Shown: piece by piece, positions 17,888 through 26,772 of the stretch
How positions within the stretch are numbered: position 1 is the stretch's first letter
Layout of the letters: each line of letters opens with the position of its first letter
NCBI RefSeq assembly: GCF_010731815.2
Contig: NZ_AP022593.1
Span: 1,426,001-1,490,000, forward strand
Source of the DNA: Mycolicibacterium arabiense
Lineage (GTDB): Bacteria; Actinomycetota; Actinomycetes; Mycobacteriales; Mycobacteriaceae
Direction: 5' to 3'
DNA length: 64,000 nucleotides
Position numbers and translations under genes: made by a program
The notes under the pieces: generated by a model
What the model was told of the DNA's origin: nothing
What the model saw: only the letters and a program-made list of their open reading frames with translations
The model's database searches: none

Positions 17888-18439
17888 ATGAGCGCCGATC
17901 AGGCCCACCCTGACTTCGGCGACGACACCTCGACGCGCCGCCGGATCCTGTCGGCCACCACCGAGGTGCTGGCGCGCAGCGGCCAGTCCAAGCTCAGCCT
18001 CTCCGAGGTCGCGATGCAGGCCGGGGTGTCGCGCCCGACCCTCTACCGCTGGTTCGCCTCCAAGGAGGAACTGCTCCAGGCGTTCGGCGTGTACGAGCGC
18101 GAGATGTTCGACTCCGGCATCAGCAAGGCGACCGCGGGCCTGCGCGGCAACGAGAAGCTCGACGCCGCGCTGCAGTTCATCGTGTCCTACCAGCAGTCGT
18201 ACTCCGGTGTTCGGGTCATCGACATCGAGCCCGAGGTGGTCATCGCGCAGCTCGACCGGGTGATCCCGGTGATGCGGACCAGGCTCGAACGCCTGCTGCA
18301 GGGCCCGAACCGCACGGTCAAGGCGGCGACGGCCATTCGGGTTGCGATCTCGCACTACATCGTTCGCAGTGACGACGACGACCAGTTCCTGGCACAGCTG
18401 CGGCACGCGGTGGGCATCAAGGCACCCGCAGGCGACTGA
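17888..18439 (+). CDS. TetR-family regulator 2
   Basis: A 183-aa paralogue of TetR-1. Its helix-turn-helix is LSLSEVAMQAGVSRPTLYRW, with the same recognition helix, and the C-terminal half shares SYQQSYSGVRVIDIEPE and the end FLAQLRHAVGIKAP. The ATG follows AAGTGGTGAGCCG. It lies upstream of the aldehyde dehydrogenase gene and beside operators E and D, fitting autoregulation. Both TetR proteins could recognise the same sites, giving competition or two-ligand control (inference). Confidence 0.9.
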   Translation: MSADQAHPDFGDDTSTRRRILSATTEVLARSGQSKLSLSEVAMQAGVSRPTLYRWFASKEELLQAFGVYEREMFDSGISKATAGLRGNEKLDAALQFIVSYQQSYSGVRVIDIEPEVVIAQLDRVIPVMRTRLERLLQGPNRTVKAATAIRVAISHYIVRSDDDDQFLAQLRHAVGIKAPAGD

Positions 18440-18452
18440 TCGCCACCGCCAA

Positions 18453-18486
18453 ACGCCTGACACTTCGCCGATAGTTTGTAACGCTA
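18453..18486 (+). promoter_or_regulatory. Inverted-repeat operator D with leaderless promoter for aldehyde dehydrogenase
   Basis: TGACA-N14-TGTAA again. CTGACA (-35) and TAACGC (-10) are 16 bp apart, and the ATG follows the -10 by seven bases, so transcription should begin at or next to the start codon. The spacing TGTAA to ATG (10 bases) equals that at the acyl-CoA dehydrogenase gene. Confidence 0.65.
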
Positions 18487-18491
18487 TCCAC

Positions 18492-19976
18492 ATGACGACC
18501 GTAGAGACCGAATTCGGAGTTCTGGCCGGCGAGCAGCGCATGCTGATCGACGGGGAGCTGCAGCACACCAGCAGCGGCGCGACGTTCGACGTCATCCATC
18601 CCGCCAGCGAACAGGTCGCGGGCCAGGCCACCGACGGCACCGTCGAGGACATGTCGCGCGCCGTCGCGGCTGCCCGACGCGCGTTCGACGAGTCGGACTG
18701 GTCGCGCGACGTCGACTTCCGCTACCACTGCCTCCACCAGTTGCACGACGCGTTCGACCGCAACAAGGAGCGACTGCGCCGCATCCTCATCACCGAGGTC
18801 GGTTGCCCGGTGACCGTCACGGGGTCGCAGATCGAGAGCCCGATCGACGAGGTCAGGCACTGGGCCGAGCACGGCAAGGCCTTCGAGTACCTGGTCGACA
18901 CCGGCGTGCACCCCACGCAGATGGGCCCGGCGCGACGCAAGATCCACTACGAGCCGATCGGCGTGGTCGGGGCCATCACCCCGTGGAACGTGCCGTTCTA
19001 CCTCAACGTCGCCGAGACCGTGCCCGCGCTGATGGCGGGCAACACCGTGGTGCTCAAGCCCGCGCAGCTCACCCCGTGGTCGGGCAGCGAGTACGGCCGC
19101 ATCGTCGCCGAGGAGACCGACATTCCCGCCGGCGTGTTCAACGTCGTGGTGTCGAACGCCAACGAGGTCGGCGCTGCCCTGTCGGCCGATCCGCGAGTCG
19201 ACATGATCACCTTCACCGGGTCGACGGCCACCGGCCGGGCGATCCTGGCCGCGGGCGCACCGACGGTGAAGAAGACGCTGCTCGAACTCGGCGGCAAGTC
19301 CGCCCACATCGTGCTCGACGACGCCGACCTCAACTCGGCGCTGCCCATGGCGGCGATGATGGCGTGCGTGATGTCGGGCCAGTCCTGCATCCTCCCGAGC
19401 CGAATCCTGTTGCCGCGCAGCAGGTACGACGAGGGGGTCGAGATCCTGAAGAGCAGTATGGAGAACTTCCCGTACGGCGATCCGTGGGATCCGGGCAACA
19501 TGCAGGGCCCGCAGATCAGCGACGGCCAGCGCAAGAAGGTGCTCGGGCTGATCCGCTCCGGCATCGACTCCGGCGCCCGACTGGTCACCGGCGGCGGCAT
19601 CCCCGAGCACCTGCCGACCGGCTACTACACCCAGCCGACCCTGCTCGCCGACGTCGACCCGGACTCCCAGGTCGCGCAGGAGGAGATCTTCGGCCCGGTG
19701 CTGACGGTGACGCCGTACGACACCGACGACGACGCGATCGCGATCGCGAACAACTCGATCTACGGTCTGTCGGGCGAGGTGTCCGGCGGCGACGTCGACC
19801 GGGCGTTCGCCGTCGCCACCCGCATGCGCACCGGCAACGTCACCATCAACGGCAAGAGCCACTTCGGCATCACCAGCCCGTTCGGCGGAACCAAGCAGAG
19901 CGGCCTGGGCCGGCGCAACGGCGACGAGGGTTACCGGGAGTACCTGGAGGGCAAGACGATCGGCATGCCGGAGTGA
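18492..19976 (+). CDS. Aldehyde dehydrogenase (NAD(P)+)
   Basis: A 494-aa enzyme of the ALDH superfamily. Motifs: PWNVPFYL (coenzyme and substrate channel), KPAQLTPWS, FTGSTATGR (Rossmann), the general-base glutamate in LLELGGKSAHIV, the nucleophilic cysteine in MSGQSCILPSR, and EEIFGPVLTV. The block GxGRRNGDEGYREYLE near the C terminus fits aromatic or terpenoid-type ALDHs. Here it would oxidise the aldehyde released in the pathway to the acid used by the CoA-transferase. Convergent with rlmN, 15 bp apart. Confidence 0.93.
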   Translation: MTTVETEFGVLAGEQRMLIDGELQHTSSGATFDVIHPASEQVAGQATDGTVEDMSRAVAAARRAFDESDWSRDVDFRYHCLHQLHDAFDRNKERLRRILITEVGCPVTVTGSQIESPIDEVRHWAEHGKAFEYLVDTGVHPTQMGPARRKIHYEPIGVVGAITPWNVPFYLNVAETVPALMAGNTVVLKPAQLTPWSGSEYGRIVAEETDIPAGVFNVVVSNANEVGAALSADPRVDMITFTGSTATGRAILAAGAPTVKKTLLELGGKSAHIVLDDADLNSALPMAAMMACVMSGQSCILPSRILLPRSRYDEGVEILKSSMENFPYGDPWDPGNMQGPQISDGQRKKVLGLIRSGIDSGARLVTGGGIPEHLPTGYYTQPTLLADVDPDSQVAQEEIFGPVLTVTPYDTDDDAIAIANNSIYGLSGEVSGGDVDRAFAVATRMRTGNVTINGKSHFGITSPFGGTKQSGLGRRNGDEGYREYLEGKTIGMPE

Positions 19977-19991
19977 GTGCCGGGTAGCTCG

Positions 19992-21119
19992 TCAGCCTTC
20001 GGCGGCCAACTGGCCGCACGCCGCGGCGATCTCCTGCCCCCTGGTGTCGCGGACGGTGCAGGACACGCCGCGATCGCGGACACGCTGGACGAACTCCCGC
20101 TCGACCGGCTTGGGGCTGGCGTCCCACTTGCTGCCCGGCGTCGGGTTGAGCGGGATCAGGTTGACGTGCACGAGCGGGCCCAGCGCGGCGTGCAACTTCC
20201 TGCCGAGCATGTCGGCCCGCCACGGCTGATCGTTGACGTCGCGTATCAGTGCGTACTCGATCGACACTCGGCGCCCAGTCACGTCGGCGTAATACCGTGC
20301 GGCATCGAGTGCTTCGCCGACCTTCCACCGGTTGTTGACCGGCACCAGGGTGTCGCGCAGTTCGTCGTCGGGTGCGTGCAGGGACAGCGCGAGCGTGACC
20401 CCGAGCCGTTCGTCGGCGAGCTTGCGGATGGCGGGGGCGAGCCCGACCGTCGACACCGTCACCGAGCGGGCCGAGATGCCGAACCCGTGTGGCGCAGGCG
20501 CGATGATGCGCCGCACCACCGCGAGTACGCGGTTGTAGTTCGCCAGTGGCTCGCCCATGCCCATGAACACGACGTTCGACAGTCGGCCGCGCGACAACTT
20601 CCCCGAGTCGCTGCGCTCCTGCCCGCCGAACTCATCCCGCATCGTCGCCGAGGCGGCGCGCACCTGCTCCAGGATCTCCGCGGTGGACAGGTTGCGGGTC
20701 AGCCCGCCCTGGCCGGTGGCGCAGAACGGGCATGCCATGCCGCAGCCGGCCTGCGACGAGATGCACACGGTGCTGCGTTCGGGGTAGCGCATCAGCACGG
20801 ACTCGAAGGTGGTGCCATCGCCCGCGCGCCACAACGTCTTCCGCGTCTCCCCCGCATCGCACTGGATGGCCCGCACCACCGACAGCAGCTCGGGGAACAG
20901 TGCCTCGGCCACCTGGCCGCGGACGGCCGCGGGGAGGTCGGTCATCTGCTGGGGATCGGCGATGAGCCTGCCGAAGTACTGGTTGGCCAACTGCTTGGCC
21001 CGGAAGCCGGGCAGTCCGAGTTCCTTCACCGCCGCGGCCTGCGCGTCGTCGTCGAGGTCGGCGAAGTGCCGCGGCGGCAGGCCGCGACGCGGTGCTTCGA
21101 AGATCAGCTCTTGCTTCAT
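19992..21119 (-). CDS. rlmN: Dual-specificity 23S rRNA (A2503-C2)/tRNA (A37-C2) methyltransferase RlmN
   Basis: A 375-aa radical-SAM enzyme. The cluster-binding CxxxCxxC is [22 protein letters not shown] is the family SAM-binding block. The methyl-accepting cysteine is in [11 protein letters not shown] near the C terminus. Full length. Backbone gene, equivalent to Rv2880c. Start ATG ([10 protein letters not shown]). The LysR gene lies 13 bp upstream on the same strand, so some co-transcription is possible, but the usual partner is the cdsA-frr-pyrH side. Confidence 0.96.
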   Translation of the reverse strand: MKQELIFEAPRRGLPPRHFADLDDDAQAAAVKELGLPGFRAKQLANQYFGRLIADPQQMTDLPAAVRGQVAEALFPELLSVVRAIQCDAGETRKTLWRAGDGTTFESVLMRYPERSTVCISSQAGCGMACPFCATGQGGLTRNLSTAEILEQVRAASATMRDEFGGQERSDSGKLSRGRLSNVVFMGMGEPLANYNRVLAVVRRIIAPAPHGFGISARSVTVSTVGLAPAIRKLADERLGVTLALSLHAPDDELRDTLVPVNNRWKVGEALDAARYYADVTGRRVSIEYALIRDVNDQPWRADMLGRKLHAALGPLVHVNLIPLNPTPGSKWDASPKPVEREFVQRVRDRGVSCTVRDTRGQEIAAACGQLAAEG

Positions 21120-21132
21120 GTTTCGCCCCGTA

Positions 21133-21984
21133 TCAGATCTGTTGGGCCAGCACGTCGCGGACGGCGCGGTCCACGTCGGCCAGCACGTCGGCGTCGACGC
21201 CGGCACGGCCGCGCACGAACACCGAGGCGCGACTGGTGGGTGGAAGCCCCTCGGCAAGGCAGAGTCCGTCCGGCAGCCGACCGATCATCGGCAGCAGCGC
21301 CACCCCGAGACCCGAGCGCACGGCAGCGAAGAGCCCGGAGAGATCGGAACTCTCCGCGGCGATGCGGTACGGCACCGTCAAGCGGTCGAGCGCGGCGAAG
21401 GTCGGTTCGCGCAGCGTGCACGGCTCGGAGAACATCACCACCGGCAGCGGCTCGGTGGCGGGCACCGAGAAGTTGCGCCCCGAGATCCACTTCAGTGCCA
21501 CCATGCCCGACGCGTTGGCGGGATCGAGGCCGGAGCCGTCCAGCATGACCGCCAGGTCGACGACACCCTGCTCGATGGCGTCGGCGAGCATCACGTTGCG
21601 GTCGAGCCGGAACCGCAGCCGCCAGTCGGGTAGACGCCGACCCAGTGCCGCCGTGAGCCCGGGCAGCATGACGTCGGCGCCGTGTTCGGTGGCGCCGATC
21701 AGCAGCACCCGCTCCTCGGCCGCGCCGAGGTCGGCGAGTGCGGCGTCGTGCGCGGCGAGGATCGAGCGGGCGTGGGTCAGCACGCGATGGCCGAGTTCGG
21801 TGAATGCGACGCCGCGCCCGGACCTCTCGACGACCGGACCTCCGACGACCGCCTCGACCCGGCGCACGTGCTGGCTCACGGCCGACTGCGTGATGTGCAG
21901 CACCGCCGCGGCGCGGTGAAATCCGCCACAGTCGGCCACCGCTGCGACGCTGCGCAGCGGGGCGATGTCGAGCACCTGGGACAT
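21133..21984 (-). CDS. LysR-family transcriptional regulator (ArgP/LysG-like)
   Basis: A 283-aa LysR regulator. Winged helix at residues 5-60 with [20 protein letters not shown]. The C-terminal effector domain begins near residue 90. The layout, divergent from an exporter with a 155-bp gap, resembles LysG-LysE and ArgP-ArgO pairs that control amino-acid export, but the exporter here is of the EamA class, so the effector is not defined. Start ATG ([10 protein letters not shown]). Confidence 0.88.
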   Translation of the reverse strand: MSQVLDIAPLRSVAAVADCGGFHRAAAVLHITQSAVSQHVRRVEAVVGGPVVERSGRGVAFTELGHRVLTHARSILAAHDAALADLGAAEERVLLIGATEHGADVMLPGLTAALGRRLPDWRLRFRLDRNVMLADAIEQGVVDLAVMLDGSGLDPANASGMVALKWISGRNFSVPATEPLPVVMFSEPCTLREPTFAALDRLTVPYRIAAESSDLSGLFAAVRSGLGVALLPMIGRLPDGLCLAEGLPPTSRASVFVRGRAGVDADVLADVDRAVRDVLAQQI

Positions 21985-22139
21985 GGACCCAAAGTACTCC
22001 GATCAGTAGAAACGATCAAAGAAACGCGATCGGGCCGTGATCTGGCGCACGTCAGACATTCACCGATCACGGATCGCGATCAGTCATGATCGCCGATATT
22101 CGTTGGACCCGGACACACCATCGGGCGAACCATGGACGG
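21985..22139. promoter_or_regulatory. Divergent LysR/EamA control region
   Basis: This 155-bp gap has at least six GATC tetranucleotides, including GATCAGTAGAAACGATC next to the LysR start and GATCACGGATCGCGATC near the middle. LysR sites are loose inverted repeats of T-N11-A type, so the real site cannot be fixed by eye. Confidence 0.35.
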
Positions 22140-23099
22140 GTGACTCCCACTCGCATGCCGCTGCGCACTGCCGCGATCGTGACCGTCACCTACGCCCTGG
22201 GCTACCCCATCGGCAACATGGCCGTGCACGCGATGTCGCCGATGGCCGTGCTGGTGTTTCGGTTCGGCCTTGCCGGGCTGATCCTCGGGCTGTGGGCCGT
22301 CATCGCCCGGGTGCCGCTGCCGCGCGGCCGCAAGCTCGGCCACGTCCTGGTCACCGGACTCCTGATGCAGGCCGTGCAGTTCTGCGCGCTGTACTTCGCC
22401 ATCCAGAACGGTGCGCCGGCCGTGCTGTGCGCGGTGCTCATCGCGATGAACCCGGTCGCCACGGCGCTGCTCGCCGCGGCGTTCCTGCGCGACCGGCTGA
22501 CCCCGGGGCGCATCGTCGCACTGGTGCTGGGCGTGGCCGCGGTCCTGGCGGCGTGTGCGAGTCGGCTGATCGCCGAGGGTGGGTTCGACCCGGCCGTGCT
22601 GCTGCTGATGGTCGCACTGCTCGGGCTCGCTGCGGGCGGGGTCTACCAGCAGAAGTTCTGCGCCGACGTCGACTTCCGTGCCTCGACGGCCGTGCAGAAC
22701 GCGGTCGCGTTCGTGCCCGCCGGCATCCTCGCGCTGGTCACGCCGTTCGAGGTGCACGACGCCACCAAGGCGGCGTTTGCGGTGGCAGGCGTTGTCCTGC
22801 TGAACGCGGTGCTCGGGGTGTCGCTGTACGTGCGGGCCATCAACCTGCACGGCGCGTCCGCGGTCTCGATGCTGTTCTGCGTCATCCCCGCAGTCGCCGG
22901 CGTGCTGTCCTACTTCATGCTGGGCGAGCGCGTCGACCTGGGCATCGGCGTCGGATTGGCCCTCGGGGCGCTGGCGTGCTGGCTGAACGGCAGGTCGGCA
23001 GCCACGAAGTCAGGCGAGCAGCGTCAGGACGATCCAGGTCGCGACGGCCGACGGGAGGACGCTGTCGAGGCGGTCCATCAGCCCGCCGTGACCCGGTAG
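22140..23099 (+). CDS. EamA/DMT-superfamily transporter
   Basis: A 319-aa inner-membrane protein with about ten hydrophobic segments in two EamA repeats. YALGYPIGNMAV marks the first helix, FALYFAIQNGAPA-like sequence (CALYFAIQNGAPAVL) ends the first helix set, and GVYQQKF begins the second repeat. Exporter of a metabolite or amino acid is likely, controlled by the divergent LysR. I use GTG with GGACGG upstream; ATG 15 bases on (MPLRTAAI) is possible. The polar C-terminal tail of about 30 residues is encoded antisense to the 3' end of cdsA: the two convergent genes overlap by 90 bp. Confidence 0.85.
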   Translation: MTPTRMPLRTAAIVTVTYALGYPIGNMAVHAMSPMAVLVFRFGLAGLILGLWAVIARVPLPRGRKLGHVLVTGLLMQAVQFCALYFAIQNGAPAVLCAVLIAMNPVATALLAAAFLRDRLTPGRIVALVLGVAAVLAACASRLIAEGGFDPAVLLLMVALLGLAAGGVYQQKFCADVDFRASTAVQNAVAFVPAGILALVTPFEVHDATKAAFAVAGVVLLNAVLGVSLYVRAINLHGASAVSMLFCVIPAVAGVLSYFMLGERVDLGIGVGLALGALACWLNGRSAATKSGEQRQDDPGRDGRREDAVEAVHQPAVTR

Positions 23100-23870
23100 C
23101 AGCGTGCCCATGTCCTTGATGCCGAGATCGCGCTTGACCTGCGACTCGATCAGGTCGCCGAGCGTTCCGGTGATCACCAGCATGATGCCGAGCGGAATGC
23201 CGACCCACCACGGCTTCTCGAGCAGGAACTCGACCGCCAGCACGGACACCGCGATGCCGAACACCAGTGAGCCGGCTAGACCCTCCCAGGACTTCTTCGG
23301 GCTGATGGCCGGTGCCATGGGGTGCTTGCCGAACAGGACGCCCGCGGTGTAGCCGCCGATGTCGGAGAACACGACGCCGAGCATGAGGCAGAACACCCGG
23401 CCGGCCCCGTCGTCGGGATAGACCAGCAGCACGCCGAAGGCGCCGAAGAGCGGTATCCACGTCGCCAGGAAGACCGTCACCGCGACGTCGCGCAGGTAGT
23501 TGACCGGCGGCGTCTTCAGCCCGCCGCTCAGCAACCGCCAGATCAGGCAGGTGACGACGGTTCCGCCGAAGGCACCGAGCGCTCCGGCCGCGCCGTACGG
23601 CCACGTCAGCCAGATCATCGCCTGCCCGCCGACCAGCAGCGGGAGCAACGGTATGGAGTAGCCGCCCTCGGTGAGCCTGCGCGTCACCTCCAGCGTTGCG
23701 ACCACCATGGCCACCGCCACGACGGCGACCCACACGCGCGGCGCGAACAACAGGATCGCGATGACGCTGAACCCCAGGAACGCCCCCACCCCGATGGCGG
23801 CGGGGAGGTCGCGCCCGGCCCGCGAGGACTTCTTGGGCTCCCCGGCGGGAGCGGTGTCGGTATCGGCCAC
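23010..23870 (-). CDS. cdsA: Phosphatidate cytidylyltransferase
   Basis: A 286-aa integral membrane enzyme making CDP-diacylglycerol from phosphatidic acid and CTP, the entry to phosphatidylinositol, PIMs and cardiolipin. The family signature S-x-x-K-R-D-x-G-I-K-D is ESQVKRDLGIKDMG, followed by LLPGHGGLMDRLDS. About seven or eight membrane segments; the N terminus (to about residue 20) is polar. Downstream of frr (35-bp gap), as in M. tuberculosis Rv2881c-Rv2883c. Confidence 0.96.
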   Translation of the reverse strand: MADTDTAPAGEPKKSSRAGRDLPAAIGVGAFLGFSVIAILLFAPRVWVAVVAVAMVVATLEVTRRLTEGGYSIPLLPLLVGGQAMIWLTWPYGAAGALGAFGGTVVTCLIWRLLSGGLKTPPVNYLRDVAVTVFLATWIPLFGAFGVLLVYPDDGAGRVFCLMLGVVFSDIGGYTAGVLFGKHPMAPAISPKKSWEGLAGSLVFGIAVSVLAVEFLLEKPWWVGIPLGIMLVITGTLGDLIESQVKRDLGIKDMGTLLPGHGGLMDRLDSVLPSAVATWIVLTLLA

Positions 23871-23905
23871 CGTGCTGATCGCTGAGAGGTCGGGTCTGGT
23901 GCGAC

Positions 23906-24463
23906 CTAGACCTCCAGCAGCTCGCCTTCTTTGTGCTTGACCAGGTCGTCGATCTGACTCGTGTAGGTGGAGGTGCTCTTGTCGAGCTCCTTCTCGGCGC
24001 GGCTGACCTCGTCCTCGCCGGCTTCGCCGTCCTTCTTGATCCTGGCCAGCTCCTCCATCGCCTTGCGACGGACGTTGCGCACCGACACCTTCGCGTCCTC
24101 GCCCTTGGACTTGGCCTGCTTCACCAGGTCGCGCCTGCGCTCCTCGGTGAGCTGAGGGATCGAGATGCGGATGATGTTGCCGTCGTTGCTCGGGTTGACG
24201 CCCAGATCCGAGTTGCGGATGGCGTCCTCGATCTGACGGAGCATCGTCGCCTCGTAGGGCTTGATGACCACCATGCGCGCCTCGGGCACGTTGACGCTCG
24301 AGAGCTGCGTGATGGGTGTCATCGCACCGTAGTAGTCGATGTTGATGCGGTTGAACATGCCGGGATTGGCTCGGCCGGTGCGAATGGCTGCGAGGTCGTC
24401 GCGCGCCACCGACACCGCCTTCTCCATCTTCTCCTCGGCGTCGAAGAGCGTTTCGTCGATCAC
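23906..24463 (-). CDS. frr: Ribosome recycling factor
   Basis: A 185-aa protein that, with EF-G, splits the post-termination ribosome. The N terminus is [17 protein letters not shown]; the hinge block [19 protein letters not shown] is conserved, and the C-terminal helix ends [14 protein letters not shown]. Standard length. Between pyrH and cdsA in the usual gene order, probably one operon. Confidence 0.98.
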   Translation of the reverse strand: MIDETLFDAEEKMEKAVSVARDDLAAIRTGRANPGMFNRINIDYYGAMTPITQLSSVNVPEARMVVIKPYEATMLRQIEDAIRNSDLGVNPSNDGNIIRISIPQLTEERRRDLVKQAKSKGEDAKVSVRNVRRKAMEELARIKKDGEAGEDEVSRAEKELDKSTSTYTSQIDDLVKHKEGELLEV

Positions 24464-24531
24464 TGCATCTGCCTCATATCGCTTCTCATCTGCGCCGCCT
24501 CATCTCGAACCCGTACCGGTGCGGTGCCCGG

Positions 24532-25275
24532 TCAGGTGGTGACCAGTGTTCCGATCTTCTCACCTGCGACCGCGCGAGCGATATTTCCGTCGGTCAGGAG
24601 GTTGAACACGAGGATGGGCATGCGGTTGTCCATGCAGAGGCTGAACGCCGTGGAGTCGGCGACCTGGAGTCCACGGTCGATGACCTCGCGGTGCGTGATG
24701 GCGGTCAGGAGCGTCGCATCCGGGTCGGTGCGCGGGTCGGCGGTGAACACGCCGTCGACGGCCTTGGCCATCAGGACGACGTCGGCGCCGATCTCCAGCG
24801 CCCGTTGGGCCGCGGTGGTGTCGGTCGAGAAGTAGGGCAGGCCCATGCCCGCGCCGAAGATGACCACGCGGCCCTTCTCGAGGTGCCTGCGGGCGCGTCC
24901 GGGAATGTAGGGCTCGGCGACCTGGCCCATGGTGATCGCGGTCTGCACGCGGGTGTCGATGCCCTCCTTCTGCAGGAAGTCCTGCAGCGCAAGGCTGTTC
25001 ATCACCGTGCCGAGCATGCCCATGTAGTCCGACCGGCTGCGCTCCATCCCGCGCTGCTGCAACTGCGCGCCGCGGAAGAAGTTGCCGCCACCGATGACGA
25101 CGGCCACCTGCACGCCGGTGCGGACGACCTCGGCGATCTGGCGGGCGACCAGCGCGACGACGTCGGGGTCGAGACCCACCTGCCCGCCGCCGAACATCTC
25201 GCCGCCCAGCTTGAGCAGGACGCGCGAGTACCCGGACTGCTCGTCCGGGTCGGCTGCCAGGACCGTCTCCGCCAT
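24532..25275 (-). CDS. pyrH: Uridylate kinase
   Basis: A 247-aa amino-acid-kinase-fold enzyme phosphorylating UMP to UDP. Motifs: [12 protein letters not shown] (phosphate loop), [25 protein letters not shown], and the C-terminal [12 protein letters not shown]. The start ATG has AAGGAG six bases upstream. Followed 68 bp later by frr. The enzyme is a hexamer and UTP is the usual feedback inhibitor. Confidence 0.98.
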   Translation of the reverse strand: MAETVLAADPDEQSGYSRVLLKLGGEMFGGGQVGLDPDVVALVARQIAEVVRTGVQVAVVIGGGNFFRGAQLQQRGMERSRSDYMGMLGTVMNSLALQDFLQKEGIDTRVQTAITMGQVAEPYIPGRARRHLEKGRVVIFGAGMGLPYFSTDTTAAQRALEIGADVVLMAKAVDGVFTADPRTDPDATLLTAITHREVIDRGLQVADSTAFSLCMDNRMPILVFNLLTDGNIARAVAGEKIGTLVTT

Positions 25276-25390
25276 CTGACTCCTTCGGGTCCGCACCTCG
25301 TCGCCATCGGAGGAGATTCCCGCACGACAGCGCCCCCAATCCTGCCAAACGACAGGATCAGGGGCGCCAACGGGTCGATGCACTTTCCCC

Positions 25391-25450
25391 GTGAGCGTGC
25401 GTGTCTGCGGGCGACACGCCGGGTCCGAACCCGAGTTCGCGCACGCTCGT
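25391..25450. repeat. Dispersed palindromic repeat, copy 2
   Basis: Begins GTGAGCGTGCGTGTCTGCGG and ends GTTCGCGCACGCTCGT. The outermost pairs are changed on both sides (CG to GT, and CG lost to T), but the stem is kept. It begins 33 bp beyond the methyltransferase stop and sits upstream of pyrH. Confidence 0.85.
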
Positions 25451-25482
25451 CGGCGCCGGTCGGTTCCTCGCGAGAGCGCTCG

Positions 25483-26175
<693 letters not shown>

Positions 26176-26177
26176 TT

Positions 26178-26212
26178 ATCAACGTAGTTGATATGTGTCA
26201 ACATGGTTGACA
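26178..26212. promoter_or_regulatory. Tandem MarR-type palindromic operators with methyltransferase promoter
   Basis: Two perfect palindromes with 3-bp centres lie 3 bp apart: ATCAAC-GTA-GTTGAT and TGTCAAC-ATG-GTTGACA. Both share the half-site TCAAC. The minus-strand promoter has its -35 TTGACA inside the second palindrome and the first palindrome in its spacer, so bound repressor would block polymerase. Confidence 0.8.
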
Positions 26213-26628
26213 TGACAGTGGACGAGGGTCAGCCCTTGGGCTACCTGTTGACGAGGGTGGCGACGGCGCTGCGCACCGAGGTGACGGCAGCGGTGCTGGA
26301 CCCGATCGACCTGTCGTTCCCGCAGTACGTCTGCATGCGGATCCTGTCGCACTCGCCGGGTCGGTCGAACGCCGAACTGGCCCGTGACGTCAACGTCTCC
26401 CCGCAGGCGATGAACATCGTGGTCCGCAGCCTGCAGGAGCGCGGGCTCGTGGTCCGGCCCGCCAGCGTGTCGTCGGGACGCTCGCTGCCCGCCGAACTGT
26501 CCCGCGACGGCACCGCCCTGTTGGCGAGCATCGACGCGGGCGTGCGCGACGCGGAGGCCAAGGTGCTGGCCCCCCTCGACCAGAAGGACCAACACCACCT
26601 GCGCCGCCTGCTCGCCAACCTGGCCTGA
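26212..26628 (+). CDS. MarR-family transcriptional regulator
   Basis: A 138-aa winged-helix protein. The recognition region is SNAELARDVNVSPQAMNIVV with the wing at RPASVSSGRSLPAEL. Start ATG (MTVDEGQP), whose first base is the last base of the second palindrome; an ATG nine bases upstream is inside the operator. The gene probably represses itself and the divergent methyltransferase; the inducing ligand is unknown. Confidence 0.9.
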   Translation: MTVDEGQPLGYLLTRVATALRTEVTAAVLDPIDLSFPQYVCMRILSHSPGRSNAELARDVNVSPQAMNIVVRSLQERGLVVRPASVSSGRSLPAELSRDGTALLASIDAGVRDAEAKVLAPLDQKDQHHLRRLLANLA

Positions 26629-26637
26629 CCGTTCTCC

Positions 26638-26699
26638 CGCGAGCGTGCGTGTCTGCGGGCGACACGCCGCCACGGAACGCGAGTTCGCGCACGCTCGCG
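26638..26699. repeat. Dispersed palindromic repeat, copy 3
   Basis: Full 12-bp outer arms CGCGAGCGTGCG and CGCACGCTCGCG with the GTGTC...GACAC arm. The third arm is changed (GGAACGCGAGTTC). Between convergent genes, 10 bp after the MarR stop. Confidence 0.85.
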
Positions 26700-26772
26700 C
26701 CTGCCCCGATCATCCCGCACACCAACGTCGGCGACCGCGGGTTCGCGGTCGCCGACGTAGGGCCAACTGGTG

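Noticed and set aside
7021..18486. KstR/KstR2 steroid-regulon boxes as explanation of the N14 repeats
   Set aside because: KstR sites as I know them are short palindromes with close half-sites (AAC-GTT type); here the halves are TTACA/TGTAA with 14 bp between.
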